Below are positions 54,214 to 63,726 of a stretch of DNA of 64,000 bases, in pieces; the stretch's first letter is position 1; each line of letters starts with the position of its first letter. The notes beneath the pieces were generated by a model, which saw only the letters and a program-made list of their open reading frames with translations, was not told where the DNA came from and searched no databases. This DNA comes from JAJYRX01 sp041655275. Its GTDB lineage: Bacteria > Pseudomonadota > Gammaproteobacteria > Burkholderiales > Burkholderiaceae_B. The translations under genes and the position numbers were made by a program. Location: assembly GCA_041655275.1 (NCBI GenBank), contig JBBAFU010000004.1, positions 1 through 64,000 of the forward strand, read 5' to 3'.

Positions 54214-55563
54214 ATGTCAGGCCCCAACACCACCGGCAGCACTGCTGGACACCCACACCGGCCCCGACGCCCGGCTGCGGCCATGGCGGGTCTGGTGGCG
54301 GCCATGTCCGCAATAACCGCAATGCCGGGTATGGCGGCCGATCTGGTGGTGAGTGCGCAAGACGGGCTGCAGGCGGTCATTGAGGCCGCATCCCCGGGCG
54401 ATCGCCTGCAGCTTGCAGCCGGAACCTATCCGGGCAATATCGTCATCGACAAACCGCTCACCCTCTCGGGCCCCGAGGATCGCAGCGCCATCGTGCAGGG
54501 TGACGGCACGGGCCGCAGCATCTGGGTGAAAGCGGCCGGGGTGACGATAGAACGGCTCACGGTCCAGGGCTCGGGGATGAGCCTGTTCGCCATGGACGCG
54601 GCCATTTTCCTGGATCGCAACGCCGACCATGCGCAGATCCGTGACAACGACATCCTGGGCAATCTGATCGGCGTCTATGTCTGGGGGCCCGCAGACGTCC
54701 GGGTGGCCGGCAACCGCGTGGTGGGGGACACCCGGCTGCGCCGTGCCGAGCGCGGCAACGGCATCCAGCTCTGGAACACGCCCGGCACCGAAGTGGTGGG
54801 CAACGACATCCGTGCGGGCCGCGACGGCATTTTCGTCAACGCCAGCCGCAGGAACTCCTTTCGCGACAACCGGTTCACGGATGTCCGCTTCGGCGTGCAT
54901 TACATGTATACCGAGGACAGCGAAGTGACGGGCAATACCGTCGATGGTGCGGACGCGGGCTATGCCCTGATGTTCTCCAACCGGCTGCGGGTCGTGGACA
55001 ATACCGCCACCAACAGCCGCGACCATGGCCTGCTGCTCAATGCCGTGAACCAGTCCGAGATCATCGGGAACCGCATCGAAGGGGGCGAAAAATGCGTCTT
55101 CATCTACGCGGCCAACATCAACCTTTTTCGCGACAACCTGTTCGAAGGCTGTCGCATCGGCGTGCACTACACCGCGGGATCGGAGCGAAATCGCATCAGC
55201 CGGAATGCCTTCATCGCCAACCAGACGCAGGTGCGCTATGTGGGCACGCGAGAGCTCGAATGGTCCGACGAGGGTCGGGGCAACTACTGGAGCGACAACA
55301 CCGCCTTCGACCTGGATGGCGACGGCATCGCGGACACGGCCTACCGCCCCAACAACATCCTCGATGAGGTCCTGTGGCGCGCACCCATGGCACGGCTGCT
55401 GCTCAACAGCCCGGCAACCCAGGTGATCAAATGGGCCCAGGCCCAGTTTCCCGCCATCCATCCGGGCGGCGTCATCGACAGTGCCCCCCTGATGAGCCCG
55501 CCGGCCTTTGCACAGCCGGCGGCGGCAGGACACCCGACTGGAGCAACTGGAGGACATCCATGA
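54214..55563 (+). CDS. nosD: NosD, copper-site maturation protein
   Basis: A 449-residue periplasmic protein of parallel beta-helix type: many short N-x-I/V-x-G-N turns (for example RDNDILGNLIGVYVWGPA). NosD works with NosF and NosY to supply sulfur for the CuZ centre. The signal peptide starts at residue 24 (MAGLVAAMS); the ATG at 54214 has AGAGGA before it, while the ATG at 54283 would give a shorter start. It lies 14 bases after nosZ. Confidence 0.93.
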   Translation: MSGPNTTGSTAGHPHRPRRPAAAMAGLVAAMSAITAMPGMAADLVVSAQDGLQAVIEAASPGDRLQLAAGTYPGNIVIDKPLTLSGPEDRSAIVQGDGTGRSIWVKAAGVTIERLTVQGSGMSLFAMDAAIFLDRNADHAQIRDNDILGNLIGVYVWGPADVRVAGNRVVGDTRLRRAERGNGIQLWNTPGTEVVGNDIRAGRDGIFVNASRRNSFRDNRFTDVRFGVHYMYTEDSEVTGNTVDGADAGYALMFSNRLRVVDNTATNSRDHGLLLNAVNQSEIIGNRIEGGEKCVFIYAANINLFRDNLFEGCRIGVHYTAGSERNRISRNAFIANQTQVRYVGTRELEWSDEGRGNYWSDNTAFDLDGDGIADTAYRPNNILDEVLWRAPMARLLLNSPATQVIKWAQAQFPAIHPGGVIDSAPLMSPPAFAQPAAAGHPTGATGGHP

Positions 55564-56468
55564 ACCCTGTGCGCATAGAACTGCAGGGGGTGACCAAGCG
55601 CTATGGCGACAGTGTGGCTGTCCAGCAGGTCGACCTGCGCCTGCACGCCGGCGAGTGCGTGGCGCTGGCCGGGCACAATGGCGCGGGCAAGAGCACGCTG
55701 ATCAAACTGATGCTCGGCCTGATCCACAGCGATGGCGGCACGGTACGCGTCCTGGGCGATGATCCGCGATCCGGACGTGCACCGGCGCGCCTGCATGTGG
55801 GCTACCTGCCCGAAACCGTGGCCCTGCATCCGGCGATGACAGGGCTGGAGACTCTCGCCTTCTATGCACGACTCAAGCGCCAGCCCGTGGCAGGCAATCT
55901 GGCCCTGCTAGAGCGCGTGGGCATCGCACGCGCGGCAACAAAACGGGTGTCCACTTACTCCAAGGGCATGCGCCAGCGGCTTGCACTGGCACAGGCGCTG
56001 CTGGGCTCGCCCCGGGTGCTGCTGCTGGACGAGCCCACCACCGGCCTGGACCCGGCGCTGCGCCAGAACTTCTACGAGATCGTCAATGAATTGCGCGCCG
56101 CCGGTGCCACACTGCTGCTGTCCTCGCACGCGCTGGCCGAGATCGAAGGTCAGGCGGATCGCATCGTGGTCATGAAGAATGGCTGCAAGGTGGCCGATGG
56201 CACGCTTGAGGAGCTGCGCCGCGATGCCCGGCTGCCGCTGGTGCTCCGGCTGCGCCTGGCCGACGAGACTCCCGAGGGCGCGGTGACGCTGCCCGCCGTC
56301 TGGCAGCGCCTGGAGGCACGACGCTATGAATGGCGCCTGCCTATGGCCGAAAAGATGAACGCCCTGCGCAGCCTCGCCGCCCTGCCGGCCGAGGTACAGG
56401 ACATCCAGCTCGTCCAGCCGGGACTGGACGAGATGTATGCCCACTTCCTGAGGCGAGAAGAGACATGA
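55560..56468 (+). CDS. nosF: NosF, ABC ATPase for NosZ maturation
   Basis: A 302-residue ABC ATPase: Walker A GHNGAGKST (about 37-45), signature YSKGMRQRL, Walker B VLLLDEPTTGLDP. It powers the NosDFY complex. The ATG at 55560 overlaps the nosD stop by four bases; the earlier in-frame ATG lies within nosD. Confidence 0.95.
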   Translation: MNPVRIELQGVTKRYGDSVAVQQVDLRLHAGECVALAGHNGAGKSTLIKLMLGLIHSDGGTVRVLGDDPRSGRAPARLHVGYLPETVALHPAMTGLETLAFYARLKRQPVAGNLALLERVGIARAATKRVSTYSKGMRQRLALAQALLGSPRVLLLDEPTTGLDPALRQNFYEIVNELRAAGATLLLSSHALAEIEGQADRIVVMKNGCKVADGTLEELRRDARLPLVLRLRLADETPEGAVTLPAVWQRLEARRYEWRLPMAEKMNALRSLAALPAEVQDIQLVQPGLDEMYAHFLRREET

Positions 56469-57304
56469 ACAACATCCTCATCCTTGCGGGCCGGGAGTTC
56501 CGCGACGGATTGCGCAATCGCTGGGTGATGTCCGCCACCCTGCTGCTGACGCTCTTCGCGCTCACGCTGGCCCTGCTCGGCAGCGCCCCCACAGGCGAGG
56601 TCAAGACCAGCCCGCTGGCCGTCACTGTGGTGAGCCTTTCCAGCCTCAGCATCTTCCTGCTGCCACTGATGGCCCTGCTGCTCTCGCACGATGCCGTTGT
56701 TGGCGACATCGAGCGCGGCACCATGGCATTGCTCCTCAGCTATCCCGTGGCCCGCACCGAGGTGCTCATCGGCAAATACCTGGGACATCTGGGCATACTC
56801 GCACTGGCAACACTGATTGGCTACGGCATCGCCGGCCTGCTGACACAATGGGTGTCCACGGGTTCGCTGGAAGCGGATGTCCAGACCTGGCTGCCGTGGC
56901 TGGTGCTCATGGCGAGCAGCATCCTGCTGGGTGCCTGCTTTCTTGCACTGGGCTATCTGGTCAGCACCTGCGTGCACGAGCGGCCGACGGCCGCCGGCAT
57001 CGCCATCGGCCTGTGGCTGTTCTTCGTGCTCATCTACGACATGGCTGTCCTGGGAATACTGGTTGCCGATCAGGGGCGTTTCCTCACGCCGCAGCTGCTC
57101 TCCTGGCTGCTGACCATCAATCCCGCCGATGTGTATCGCCTGATCAACCTCACGGGCTTTGCCGATACCGCCCGCTTTTCCGGCATGGCCGCCCTGAGCG
57201 GGCACGCCCGGCTGGGGCTGCCTGCGCTGAGCGCCATCCTGCTGGCATGGACGGTGCTGCCCTTTGTCTTCGCCAGCCTGATCTTCCAGAGGAAACAACT
57301 GTGA
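56465..57304 (+). CDS. nosY: NosY, membrane permease of the NosDFY complex
   Basis: A 279-residue membrane protein with six helices, ABC-2 type, starting NNILILAGREFRDGLRNRWV as NosY usually does. The ATG at 56465 overlaps nosF by four bases. It anchors NosF and NosD at the membrane. Confidence 0.94.
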   Translation: MNNILILAGREFRDGLRNRWVMSATLLLTLFALTLALLGSAPTGEVKTSPLAVTVVSLSSLSIFLLPLMALLLSHDAVVGDIERGTMALLLSYPVARTEVLIGKYLGHLGILALATLIGYGIAGLLTQWVSTGSLEADVQTWLPWLVLMASSILLGACFLALGYLVSTCVHERPTAAGIAIGLWLFFVLIYDMAVLGILVADQGRFLTPQLLSWLLTINPADVYRLINLTGFADTARFSGMAALSGHARLGLPALSAILLAWTVLPFVFASLIFQRKQL

Positions 57305-57840
57305 AACGTGCTTTCTTCTGCCTGTGCGCCGGCGTATTCCTGATGCTGTCGGGCTGCAGCCCTTCCATGGAGGCCGGCGCCCCGCCGGCGGCGCGTCCCA
57401 TCACCGAAGACGCTGTCGGATATTTCTGCAGCATGGACCTGATGGAGCACGAAGGCCCCAAGGGGCAGATCTTCATCCGCGGCCAGGCCGACCCGCTATG
57501 GTTCTCGACCATACGCCAGACACTGGCCTACACCCTCCTGCCCGACTCACCCAAGGGGCTGGATGCCATCTATGTCACCGACATGGGCGTGGCGACCGAC
57601 CTGCGCCAGCCCGGCCCGGAAACCTGGATCGATGCGCGCCGGGCCTACTACGTTGCCGAAAGCCGGCAGATCGGCGGCATGGGCGGGGAAGACCCCCTGC
57701 CTTTCGGCACGCGCGAACAGGCCGAGACATTCGTGGACACCCATGGCGGCCATATCTTCGCCTACGAAGACATCCCCGAGGATTACATCCTGCACTACGA
57801 AGCCCGCCAGGCCGAACGCGCCGCTGGAGGACCCTCATGA
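57301..57840 (+). CDS. nosL: NosL, copper-binding lipoprotein
   Basis: A 179-residue lipoprotein with lipobox LSGCS (near residue 19) and the Cu(I)-binding CSMDLMEHEGPKGQIFI region (Cys, Met). NosL delivers copper to NosZ or NosD in the periplasm. The start is GTG at 57301, overlapping nosY by four bases; the earlier ATG lies in nosY. Confidence 0.94.
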   Translation: MKRAFFCLCAGVFLMLSGCSPSMEAGAPPAARPITEDAVGYFCSMDLMEHEGPKGQIFIRGQADPLWFSTIRQTLAYTLLPDSPKGLDAIYVTDMGVATDLRQPGPETWIDARRAYYVAESRQIGGMGGEDPLPFGTREQAETFVDTHGGHIFAYEDIPEDYILHYEARQAERAAGGPS

Positions 57841-58844
57841 CACACCCTGCACCCACACGACGCCGCTTCATCCAGATCGCCGCCGGCCTGAGCGCCGCCT
57901 GCCTGTGGCCCGCGCTGGCCGGCGCGCAACAGCGAACACCGCTGGGAACACAACTGGACACCCACACCCATCACTGGCAAGGCATCGCCCTGGGTGCCGA
58001 TGCCAGCCTGGACATCCACCATCCCGATGCCGCCACCGCCCGGGCGCTCACACGCCTGTGCCTGGACGAGCTGCGGCGCCTGGAATCCCTTTTCAGCCTC
58101 TACCAGCCCGACAGCGCGCTCTGCCGCCTCAACCGTCAAGGCCGGCTGGAGGTGCCTGCCGCCGATTTCCTTGCCCTGCTCTCGCGCAGCCAGGCGTTCA
58201 GCCGCCTCACCGGCGGCCTGTTCGACATCACCGTCCAGCCCCTGTGGCAGGCACACGCAGCGCTGGGCAAAAACGCCGGACGCGCCGAACGCGAGGACAT
58301 GCTGCGTGCAGCACTCGCAAATATCGGCTGGCAGGGAATCAGGCTGGATCCGGAGCGCATCAGCCTCGCCCGACCCGGCATGGCACTGACGCTCAATGGC
58401 ATTGCACAGGGCTATATCACTGACCGCATCACCGCGCTGCTCGCCGCCCATGGCGTGCGCTATGCACTCGTCAACATGGGCGAGATCCATGGCCTGACCC
58501 CGGAAGATGGGGGCCGCTCCTGGCAGGTGGGCCTGGAAGACGCACGCCGGCCGGGCCATGCGCTCATGCGCCTGGCCATACGCAACCAGGCCGTATCCAC
58601 CTCGGGCGCCTATGGCACGCCCCTGGGTGTCCACGGGGACAGCCACCTGTTCAATCCGCTCAACGGTGTCAGCCGGCCCCTTCATCGCAGCGTCAGCGTC
58701 GTGGCTGCCGATGCCACCACGGCCGACGCCTTGTCCACCGCCTTCTCGCACATGCCGGAACACCAGATTCGTCCGCTCGCCCGACGCATGGGTGTCCAGG
58801 TGTACCTACAGTCCCTGGATACACCGGGGATACGCCGCGTCTGA
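57837..58844 (+). CDS. nosX: NosX / ApbE-type FAD:protein FMN transferase
   Basis: A 335-residue ApbE-family protein with a twin-arginine signal (TRRRFIQIAAGL, near residue 7). It carries the motif ALVNMGEIHGL, where ApbE proteins usually have GGD-like residues, and the VSTSGAYGTPL stretch with a later DATTADALSTAF. It attaches FMN to NosR. The ATG at 57837 overlaps nosL by four bases. Last gene of the nos run. Confidence 0.9.
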   Translation: MTHPAPTRRRFIQIAAGLSAACLWPALAGAQQRTPLGTQLDTHTHHWQGIALGADASLDIHHPDAATARALTRLCLDELRRLESLFSLYQPDSALCRLNRQGRLEVPAADFLALLSRSQAFSRLTGGLFDITVQPLWQAHAALGKNAGRAEREDMLRAALANIGWQGIRLDPERISLARPGMALTLNGIAQGYITDRITALLAAHGVRYALVNMGEIHGLTPEDGGRSWQVGLEDARRPGHALMRLAIRNQAVSTSGAYGTPLGVHGDSHLFNPLNGVSRPLHRSVSVVAADATTADALSTAFSHMPEHQIRPLARRMGVQVYLQSLDTPGIRRV

Positions 58845-58973
58845 ACTGTGATGCTCACAATTGCTCACCAAACTGCAGATAGCGGCAGAAGGCTTGCGCA
58901 ACAAGCGCATTGACGCTAGTTAAGAACAATTGAAGACAATTAGCATGAACAAGACGATATTTGAGCGACGATA

Positions 58974-59011
58974 AGGGCGACAGCGCCTTGTCGATATATC
59001 GATGTCGCCCT
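58974..59011. repeat. Inverted repeat between nosX and the transporter gene
   Basis: Perfect 9-base arms AGGGCGACA (58974-58982) and TGTCGCCCT (59003-59011) with an inner palindrome TCGATATATCGA (58991-59002). No T tract follows, so it is not an ordinary terminator. The rest of 58845-59047 holds nothing I can support. Confidence 0.6.
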
Positions 59012-59047
59012 AGCATGTCGCTTTTCCATTGATGAGAAGCGATACCC

Positions 59048-59932
59048 ATGCATCTTCTCGTGCTCAGCATCAGCTGCAGCGTTGCCGTCTCCGTGCTCCT
59101 CAAACTGGCGCGCAGCCAGTCCATCGGCATTGCGCAGGCCGTCACCCTGAATTACGCCGTCGCCGGCCTGCTGTGCTGGCTTCTGCTGCGCCCTTCCTGG
59201 GAGCAGCTGCCCGCAACGGCAGGCGGCTGGGCCATCCTGGCCGCCCTGGGTGTCCTGTTGCCGAGCATCTTCCTCGTGATGGCGGCCGCCGTGAACCAGG
59301 CCGGCATCGTGCGCAGCGATGCCGCCCAGCGGCTCTCGCTCTTCCTGCCCCTGGCCGCCGCCTTCCTCATCTTTGGCGAGACGCTGTCCTCGGACAAGCT
59401 GGCGGGGCTGGTCACCGCCATCGCTGCATTGCTGCTGCTACTGATGCGAAACCATGGGCCGGCAACTGCAGGCAGCACCACAGGCGGCAGCCGCAACGCG
59501 CCGGTCCCGGCCGCCTGGCAGGCTCCCGTCTGCCTGCTGGGTGTATGGCTGGGCTATGGCACCATCGACATCCTGTTCAAGCAGCTCGCCCGCAGCGGCA
59601 CCGCCTTCGCCTCGGGGCTGCTCGTGTCCTTCCTCATGGCAGGCAGCCTCATGATCGTCACCCTGGTGCTGCGCCGCATACGCTGGAGTCGCCGCGATCT
59701 GATCGGCGGCGCGATCCTGGGCCTGCTGAACTTCGGCAACATCTATTTCTACATCCGCGCCCACCAGCACTTTCCCGAAAACCCCACCCTGGTATTCACC
59801 GCCATGAATATCGGCGTGATCTCAGTGGGCACCCTGGTCGGTGCCGGCATCTTCCGGGAGCGTCTGAGCCGCTGGAACATCCTGGGCATCGCCCTTGCGC
59901 TCGCCGCCATCGTCCTGCTCATCCCCCGCTGA
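59048..59932 (+). CDS. EamA/DMT-family transporter
   Basis: A 294-residue membrane protein with ten predicted helices, in two five-helix halves, as in drug/metabolite exporters. It starts MHLLVLSISCSVAVSVLLKLA. Its last 111 bases overlap the convergent MFS gene. Substrate unknown. The preceding inverted repeat lies about 37 bases before the start. Confidence 0.8.
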   Translation: MHLLVLSISCSVAVSVLLKLARSQSIGIAQAVTLNYAVAGLLCWLLLRPSWEQLPATAGGWAILAALGVLLPSIFLVMAAAVNQAGIVRSDAAQRLSLFLPLAAAFLIFGETLSSDKLAGLVTAIAALLLLLMRNHGPATAGSTTGGSRNAPVPAAWQAPVCLLGVWLGYGTIDILFKQLARSGTAFASGLLVSFLMAGSLMIVTLVLRRIRWSRRDLIGGAILGLLNFGNIYFYIRAHQHFPENPTLVFTAMNIGVISVGTLVGAGIFRERLSRWNILGIALALAAIVLLIPR

Positions 59933-61237
59933 CGCCTGCGCCACCAGCTCGCTTTCGAGCGGAATCTCGGCCTCCGCCGGCAGATCATGCGAGACATCGC
60001 TGTCGGCATCCACCCGCGGGTCCAGCACGGCAACAACGGTAGAGCTCTGCAGGCTGTCCACCATGGGCACGAACTGGGTGGGCGCATCCGGGCTGACGTG
60101 ATCGCCCTTCACCTTCTTCTGGCGTACGACCGCGACCAGCACCGCCGCACAGGCCGAGACAAACATGAAATAGACGCCGCTGTCGAGCTTGCGCATCAGC
60201 ATTCCGGCCACGAGAGGCCCGAGACAGGCGCCCATGCCATAGAGCATGTACACCATCGCACTCAGCCCGACGCGGCGCTCGGGCTCGACATTGTCATTGG
60301 CAAAGGCCGTACCCAGGGGGTAGAGCGTGAATTGCAGCACGCCGAAACCGGCGGAAAACAGCAGCAGGATGATATAGGAGAACTGCTGCCAGCCCCACAG
60401 CGGCACGGCCAGCATCATGAGCAGGAAGGCGTTGATGCGGATCATGGTCACCCGGCTGATGCGATCCGCCAGCCGCCCCAGCGGCCACTGGGACAGCAGA
60501 CCGGCAGCCACCGACACGGCCACGAACAGGGCTGCCTGTGAAGCTGAAAGACCCTGCTTGAGTGCGTAGACCGGCGCCAGGCCATAGAACGCCCCGGTGA
60601 TCAGCCCGGCCACGAACAGCACCGTCAGCGACAGTGGAACCCGGCGCACATAGTAGCGAAACGCCAGCGGTGCCGGCACCTGCAGGGCGGGGTGAATGCG
60701 TCGCGTCAGCGTCACGGGCACCAGGCTCATTACAAAGCACATGGACACAAAGACCAGCGGCTTGTGATCCAGCCCGGCAAACAGTATCAGCGTCAGCTGG
60801 CCCGCCACGGTGCCCAGCCCCGAGATCAGCATGTAGAACGCAAAGACAACGCCGCGCGTATTGTTCTCGGTCTGCTCATTGAGCCAGCTTTCCAGCACCA
60901 TGAACTGGGTCACCATGGCCAGCCCCGCCACAAAGCGAAAGCCCAGCCATACCCACAGATTGTCCATCAGCACCAGGGCCAGCACCGATACCGTGGCAAA
61001 GGCGGCACTGGCCGCATAGGCGCGGATGTGCCCCACACCGATGATGAGCTTGTGCCCCTGGCGTGCGCCAAAGACCAGCCCCAGATAATAGACTGCTATC
61101 AGCGCCCCCACCCAGCTCTCGGCAACCGCCGCCGCCGTGAGGCGCAGGCCCAGGTAGGTATTGAACAGACCCGAGCCTGTCAGCAGGACCAATGTGGCCA
61201 GATACAGGGAAAAGAACGCGCCAAGAGTGTTACGCAT
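59822..61237 (-). CDS. MFS transporter (YcaD-like)
   Basis: A 471-residue major facilitator with 12 helices over residues 1-385 and a long hydrophilic, acidic C-terminal tail (about 386-471). The first helices and the SWLNEQTENNTRG loop resemble the YcaD group, for which no substrate is established. The tail is rich in D and E and its last 37 residues are encoded within the convergent DMT gene, so its 3' end may be extended. Confidence 0.82.
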   Translation of the reverse strand: MRNTLGAFFSLYLATLVLLTGSGLFNTYLGLRLTAAAVAESWVGALIAVYYLGLVFGARQGHKLIIGVGHIRAYAASAAFATVSVLALVLMDNLWVWLGFRFVAGLAMVTQFMVLESWLNEQTENNTRGVVFAFYMLISGLGTVAGQLTLILFAGLDHKPLVFVSMCFVMSLVPVTLTRRIHPALQVPAPLAFRYYVRRVPLSLTVLFVAGLITGAFYGLAPVYALKQGLSASQAALFVAVSVAAGLLSQWPLGRLADRISRVTMIRINAFLLMMLAVPLWGWQQFSYIILLLFSAGFGVLQFTLYPLGTAFANDNVEPERRVGLSAMVYMLYGMGACLGPLVAGMLMRKLDSGVYFMFVSACAAVLVAVVRQKKVKGDHVSPDAPTQFVPMVDSLQSSTVVAVLDPRVDADSDVSHDLPAEAEIPLESELVAQASAGDEQDDGGERKGDAQDVPAAQTLPEDAGTDQGAH

Positions 61238-61292
61238 CGATCGACCACATCAGAGCGGGCCGGGCGCGGTGGCGGGCGCACCCGGCCCGGAA

Positions 61293-61796
61293 CTAGAGTT
61301 GAGCCAGAAGACTGTCGGCGTCACTGACCTCGAACTTGCCGGGAGCCTCGACATTGAGCTGGCGCACAATACCATCCACCGCGAGTGCCGAATAACGCCG
61401 CGATCGCAGGCCCATGCCGCGCTCGGTCAGATCCAGCACCTGCCCCATGGCCCGGGTGAAAGCGGCGGCGCCGTCGGCCAGCATGCGCACCCGGCCCTGT
61501 ACCTGCTGGTCGCGCCCCCAGGCCTCCATGACGAAAGCGTCATTGACTGACACGCACCAGATCTCGTCCACCCCCCTGGCCTTGAGATCATCGTAGCGTG
61601 CCAGATATCCGGGCAGATGTTGCTCGGAACACGTGGGTGTGAACGCACCCGGCAAGGCAAACAGGGCAATGGTGCGCCCGCGGGCCAGATCACGTACAGC
61701 GTGCTGCACAGGCCCTGTGGTACAGGCATCACCCGGTGCCTGCACATACTCGGTCAAAATCACGTCGGGAAGCGGACTGCCGATGGAAATGCTCAT
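61293..61796 (-). CDS. Peroxiredoxin, Prx5/redoxin type
   Basis: A 167-residue redoxin: LFALPGAFTPTCSEQHLPGY holds the peroxidatic cysteine and the usual P-x3-T-x2-C pattern. It reduces peroxides with a thiol donor. The ATG at 61796 (MSISIGSPLPDVIL) gives the family start; the longer frame upstream is not similar. Confidence 0.92.
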   Translation of the reverse strand: MSISIGSPLPDVILTEYVQAPGDACTTGPVQHAVRDLARGRTIALFALPGAFTPTCSEQHLPGYLARYDDLKARGVDEIWCVSVNDAFVMEAWGRDQQVQGRVRMLADGAAAFTRAMGQVLDLTERGMGLRSRRYSALAVDGIVRQLNVEAPGKFEVSDADSLLAQL

Positions 61797-61991
61797 GAAA
61801 TACCCCTGGAAATGGACGGACAACAGACAAGAAACAGATAGGAAACCGCAGGAACACAAGCACCGCGCCGCAATGAGATACCCGGTTCGCAGTCGCTCAC
61901 ACAATGATACGATGGAGGGTAGCGACGCACCGTACGCGCACTGCGCGATACGGTCCCGCTCCACTCCATTGTTTCACAGGATAGGCTTCTC

Positions 61992-62474
61992 ATGTCCGAA
62001 ACCGCGCTATCCCATGTCGACGATCGCGGGGAAGTCCGCATGGTCGACGTTGGCAGCAAAGCCATCACCACCCGCAGCGCCGTGGCAAGGGCGCGCATAC
62101 GCATGGGTGCGCAGGCTTACGCCCTGCTCGATGCTGCAGTCAACGCCAAGGGCGACGTGCTCAATACCGCCCGCATCGCCGGCATACTGGCGGCCAAACG
62201 CTGCGACACCCTCATCCCCCTGTGCCACAGCCTGCCCTTGAGCTTCGCGGGCATAGAGTTCGAATCCGACGATGCACGGCACAGTCTGGAGGTCATTGCC
62301 ACCTGCCGCAGCGACTACCGTACCGGCGTCGAGATGGAAGCGATGACGGCCTGCAGCATTGCAGCGCTGACGATCTATGATATGTGCAAGGCAGCTGACA
62401 AGGGCATCGTCATCGAGCAGGTCAGACTGGAATCCAAGACGGGAGGCAAGAGTGGCTCGTGGCAGCGCGATTAA
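61992..62474 (+). CDS. moaC: Cyclic pyranopterin monophosphate synthase MoaC
   Basis: A 160-residue enzyme of molybdenum cofactor synthesis. Motifs: MVDVGSKAITTRSAVARARI near the start, LIPLCHSLPLSF, and the C-terminal KTGGKSG with the catalytic lysine. It is first of moaC-moaD-moaE-moaB-moeA; moaA is not present here. Confidence 0.96.
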   Translation: MSETALSHVDDRGEVRMVDVGSKAITTRSAVARARIRMGAQAYALLDAAVNAKGDVLNTARIAGILAAKRCDTLIPLCHSLPLSFAGIEFESDDARHSLEVIATCRSDYRTGVEMEAMTACSIAALTIYDMCKAADKGIVIEQVRLESKTGGKSGSWQRD

Positions 62475-62706
62475 GGTTCTGTACTTCGCCCAGGTCGCCG
62501 AGATCGTGGGCCTGCGCGAGGAAGACTGGGCCCTGCCGGCCGCGACCACCGTGGCGCAATGGCTGCCCGAACTCGAGGCCCGCTATCCGCAGCTGGCACC
62601 GATGGCGCGACTGCAGCTGGCCGTCAACCAGACCCATGCTACGCCCGACTCCCCCATTCAACCGGGCGACGAGGTTGCGGTGTTCGAGCCGGTTACGGGA
62701 GGATAG
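62452..62706 (+). CDS. moaD: Molybdopterin synthase small subunit MoaD
   Basis: An 84-residue ubiquitin-fold protein ending in the required GG, where the thiocarboxylate forms. The start is GTG at 62452, giving VARGSAIKVLYFAQVAE; it overlaps moaC by 23 bases. An upstream ATG at 62377 lies within moaC. Confidence 0.92.
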   Translation: MARGSAIKVLYFAQVAEIVGLREEDWALPAATTVAQWLPELEARYPQLAPMARLQLAVNQTHATPDSPIQPGDEVAVFEPVTGG

Positions 62707-62708
62707 GC

Positions 62709-63203
62709 ATGGTCATCGTGCAAGCCGATGATTTCGATGCGTCCGCCCTGAATGCACGCCTGCGCGAACGCACGGCAGGCCAGGCCGGCGCCATCGTCAG
62801 CTTCACCGGCTACGTGCGCGACTATGCCGAGAACGAAGCCACCACCAGTCTCTACCTCGAGCACTATCCCGGCATGTGCGAGCGCGAGATCACGCAGCTA
62901 TGCGAGCAGGCGGCAACACGCTGGGACATCCTCGACAGTCTGGTGGTCCATCGCGTGGGCGAGCTTGGCCTGGGCGAGCAGATCGTCTTTGTCGCCGTCG
63001 CCGGCGTGCATCGCGGCCAGGCTTTCCAGGCCTGTGAATTCATCATCGACGCCCTCAAGACGCGCGCCCCGTTCTGGAAGCGCGAAACACTGGATGACGG
63101 GCGCCGCTTCTGGGTGCAGCAGGCCGGGGCCGATGCGCGCAAGACCGCCAGCTGGGCCGTCGGTACCCCTGTTGGTACCCCTGTTGAACCCTCTCCTTCG
63201 TAA
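62709..63203 (+). CDS. moaE: Molybdopterin synthase large subunit MoaE
   Basis: A 164-residue protein that inserts sulfur with MoaD to form molybdopterin. Motifs: GAIVSFTGYVRDYAEN, LYLEHYPGMCEREI, VHRVGELGLGEQIV and the KTRAPFWKRE lysine region. It begins two bases after moaD. The C-terminus carries the repeat GTPVGTPVE. Confidence 0.95.
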   Translation: MVIVQADDFDASALNARLRERTAGQAGAIVSFTGYVRDYAENEATTSLYLEHYPGMCEREITQLCEQAATRWDILDSLVVHRVGELGLGEQIVFVAVAGVHRGQAFQACEFIIDALKTRAPFWKRETLDDGRRFWVQQAGADARKTASWAVGTPVGTPVEPSPS

Positions 63204-63216
63204 GGCGCGCAAAACC

Positions 63217-63726
63217 ATGAGCCAGGACAGCCCTACCCCCGTCAGCATCCGCGCAGCGGTGCTCACCATCTCGGATTCCCATACGCCCGAAACCGACACC
63301 ACGGGCGACTTTCTGGCCCGGAGCCTGGAGCAGGCGGGCCACCATTGCCTGGAACGCGCTATCGCGCCCAACGACATCTGGCATATCCGCAAGACCCTCT
63401 GCAACTGGATTGTGGATGAGCGCATCCAGCTCATCATCACCAACGGCGGCACGGGCTACACGCATGGCAAGGCCACAGTGCCCGCCATCACCCCGCTGCT
63501 GGAACAGACCATCACCGGCTTTGGCGAGCTGTTCCGCCACCTTTCCTACCTCGATATCGGCAGCTCGGCGCTGCAGTCCGATGCGCTGGCCGGCCGTGCC
63601 AACAACACTCTGGTGTTCTGCCTGCCCGGTTCCACCGGTGCCTGCCGCCTGGCCTGGGACGGCATACTGCGCGAACAGCTCGACAGCCGCCAGGCCCCCT
63701 GCAACTTTGCGAGCCACTATGCTTGA
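63217..63726 (+). CDS. moaB: Molybdopterin adenylyltransferase-type protein MoaB
   Basis: A 169-residue MoaB/Mog fold protein with the phosphate-binding motif TNGGTGYTHGKATVPA and LPGSTGACRLAWD near the end. It adenylates molybdopterin before MoeA acts. The ATG at 63217 is 13 bases after moaE. Confidence 0.93.
   Translation: MSQDSPTPVSIRAAVLTISDSHTPETDTTGDFLARSLEQAGHHCLERAIAPNDIWHIRKTLCNWIVDERIQLIITNGGTGYTHGKATVPAITPLLEQTITGFGELFRHLSYLDIGSSALQSDALAGRANNTLVFCLPGSTGACRLAWDGILREQLDSRQAPCNFASHYA

Noticed and set aside
52700..54322. A 540-residue open frame opposite nosZ
   Set aside because: Antisense shadow of nosZ; His- and Val-rich without motifs.
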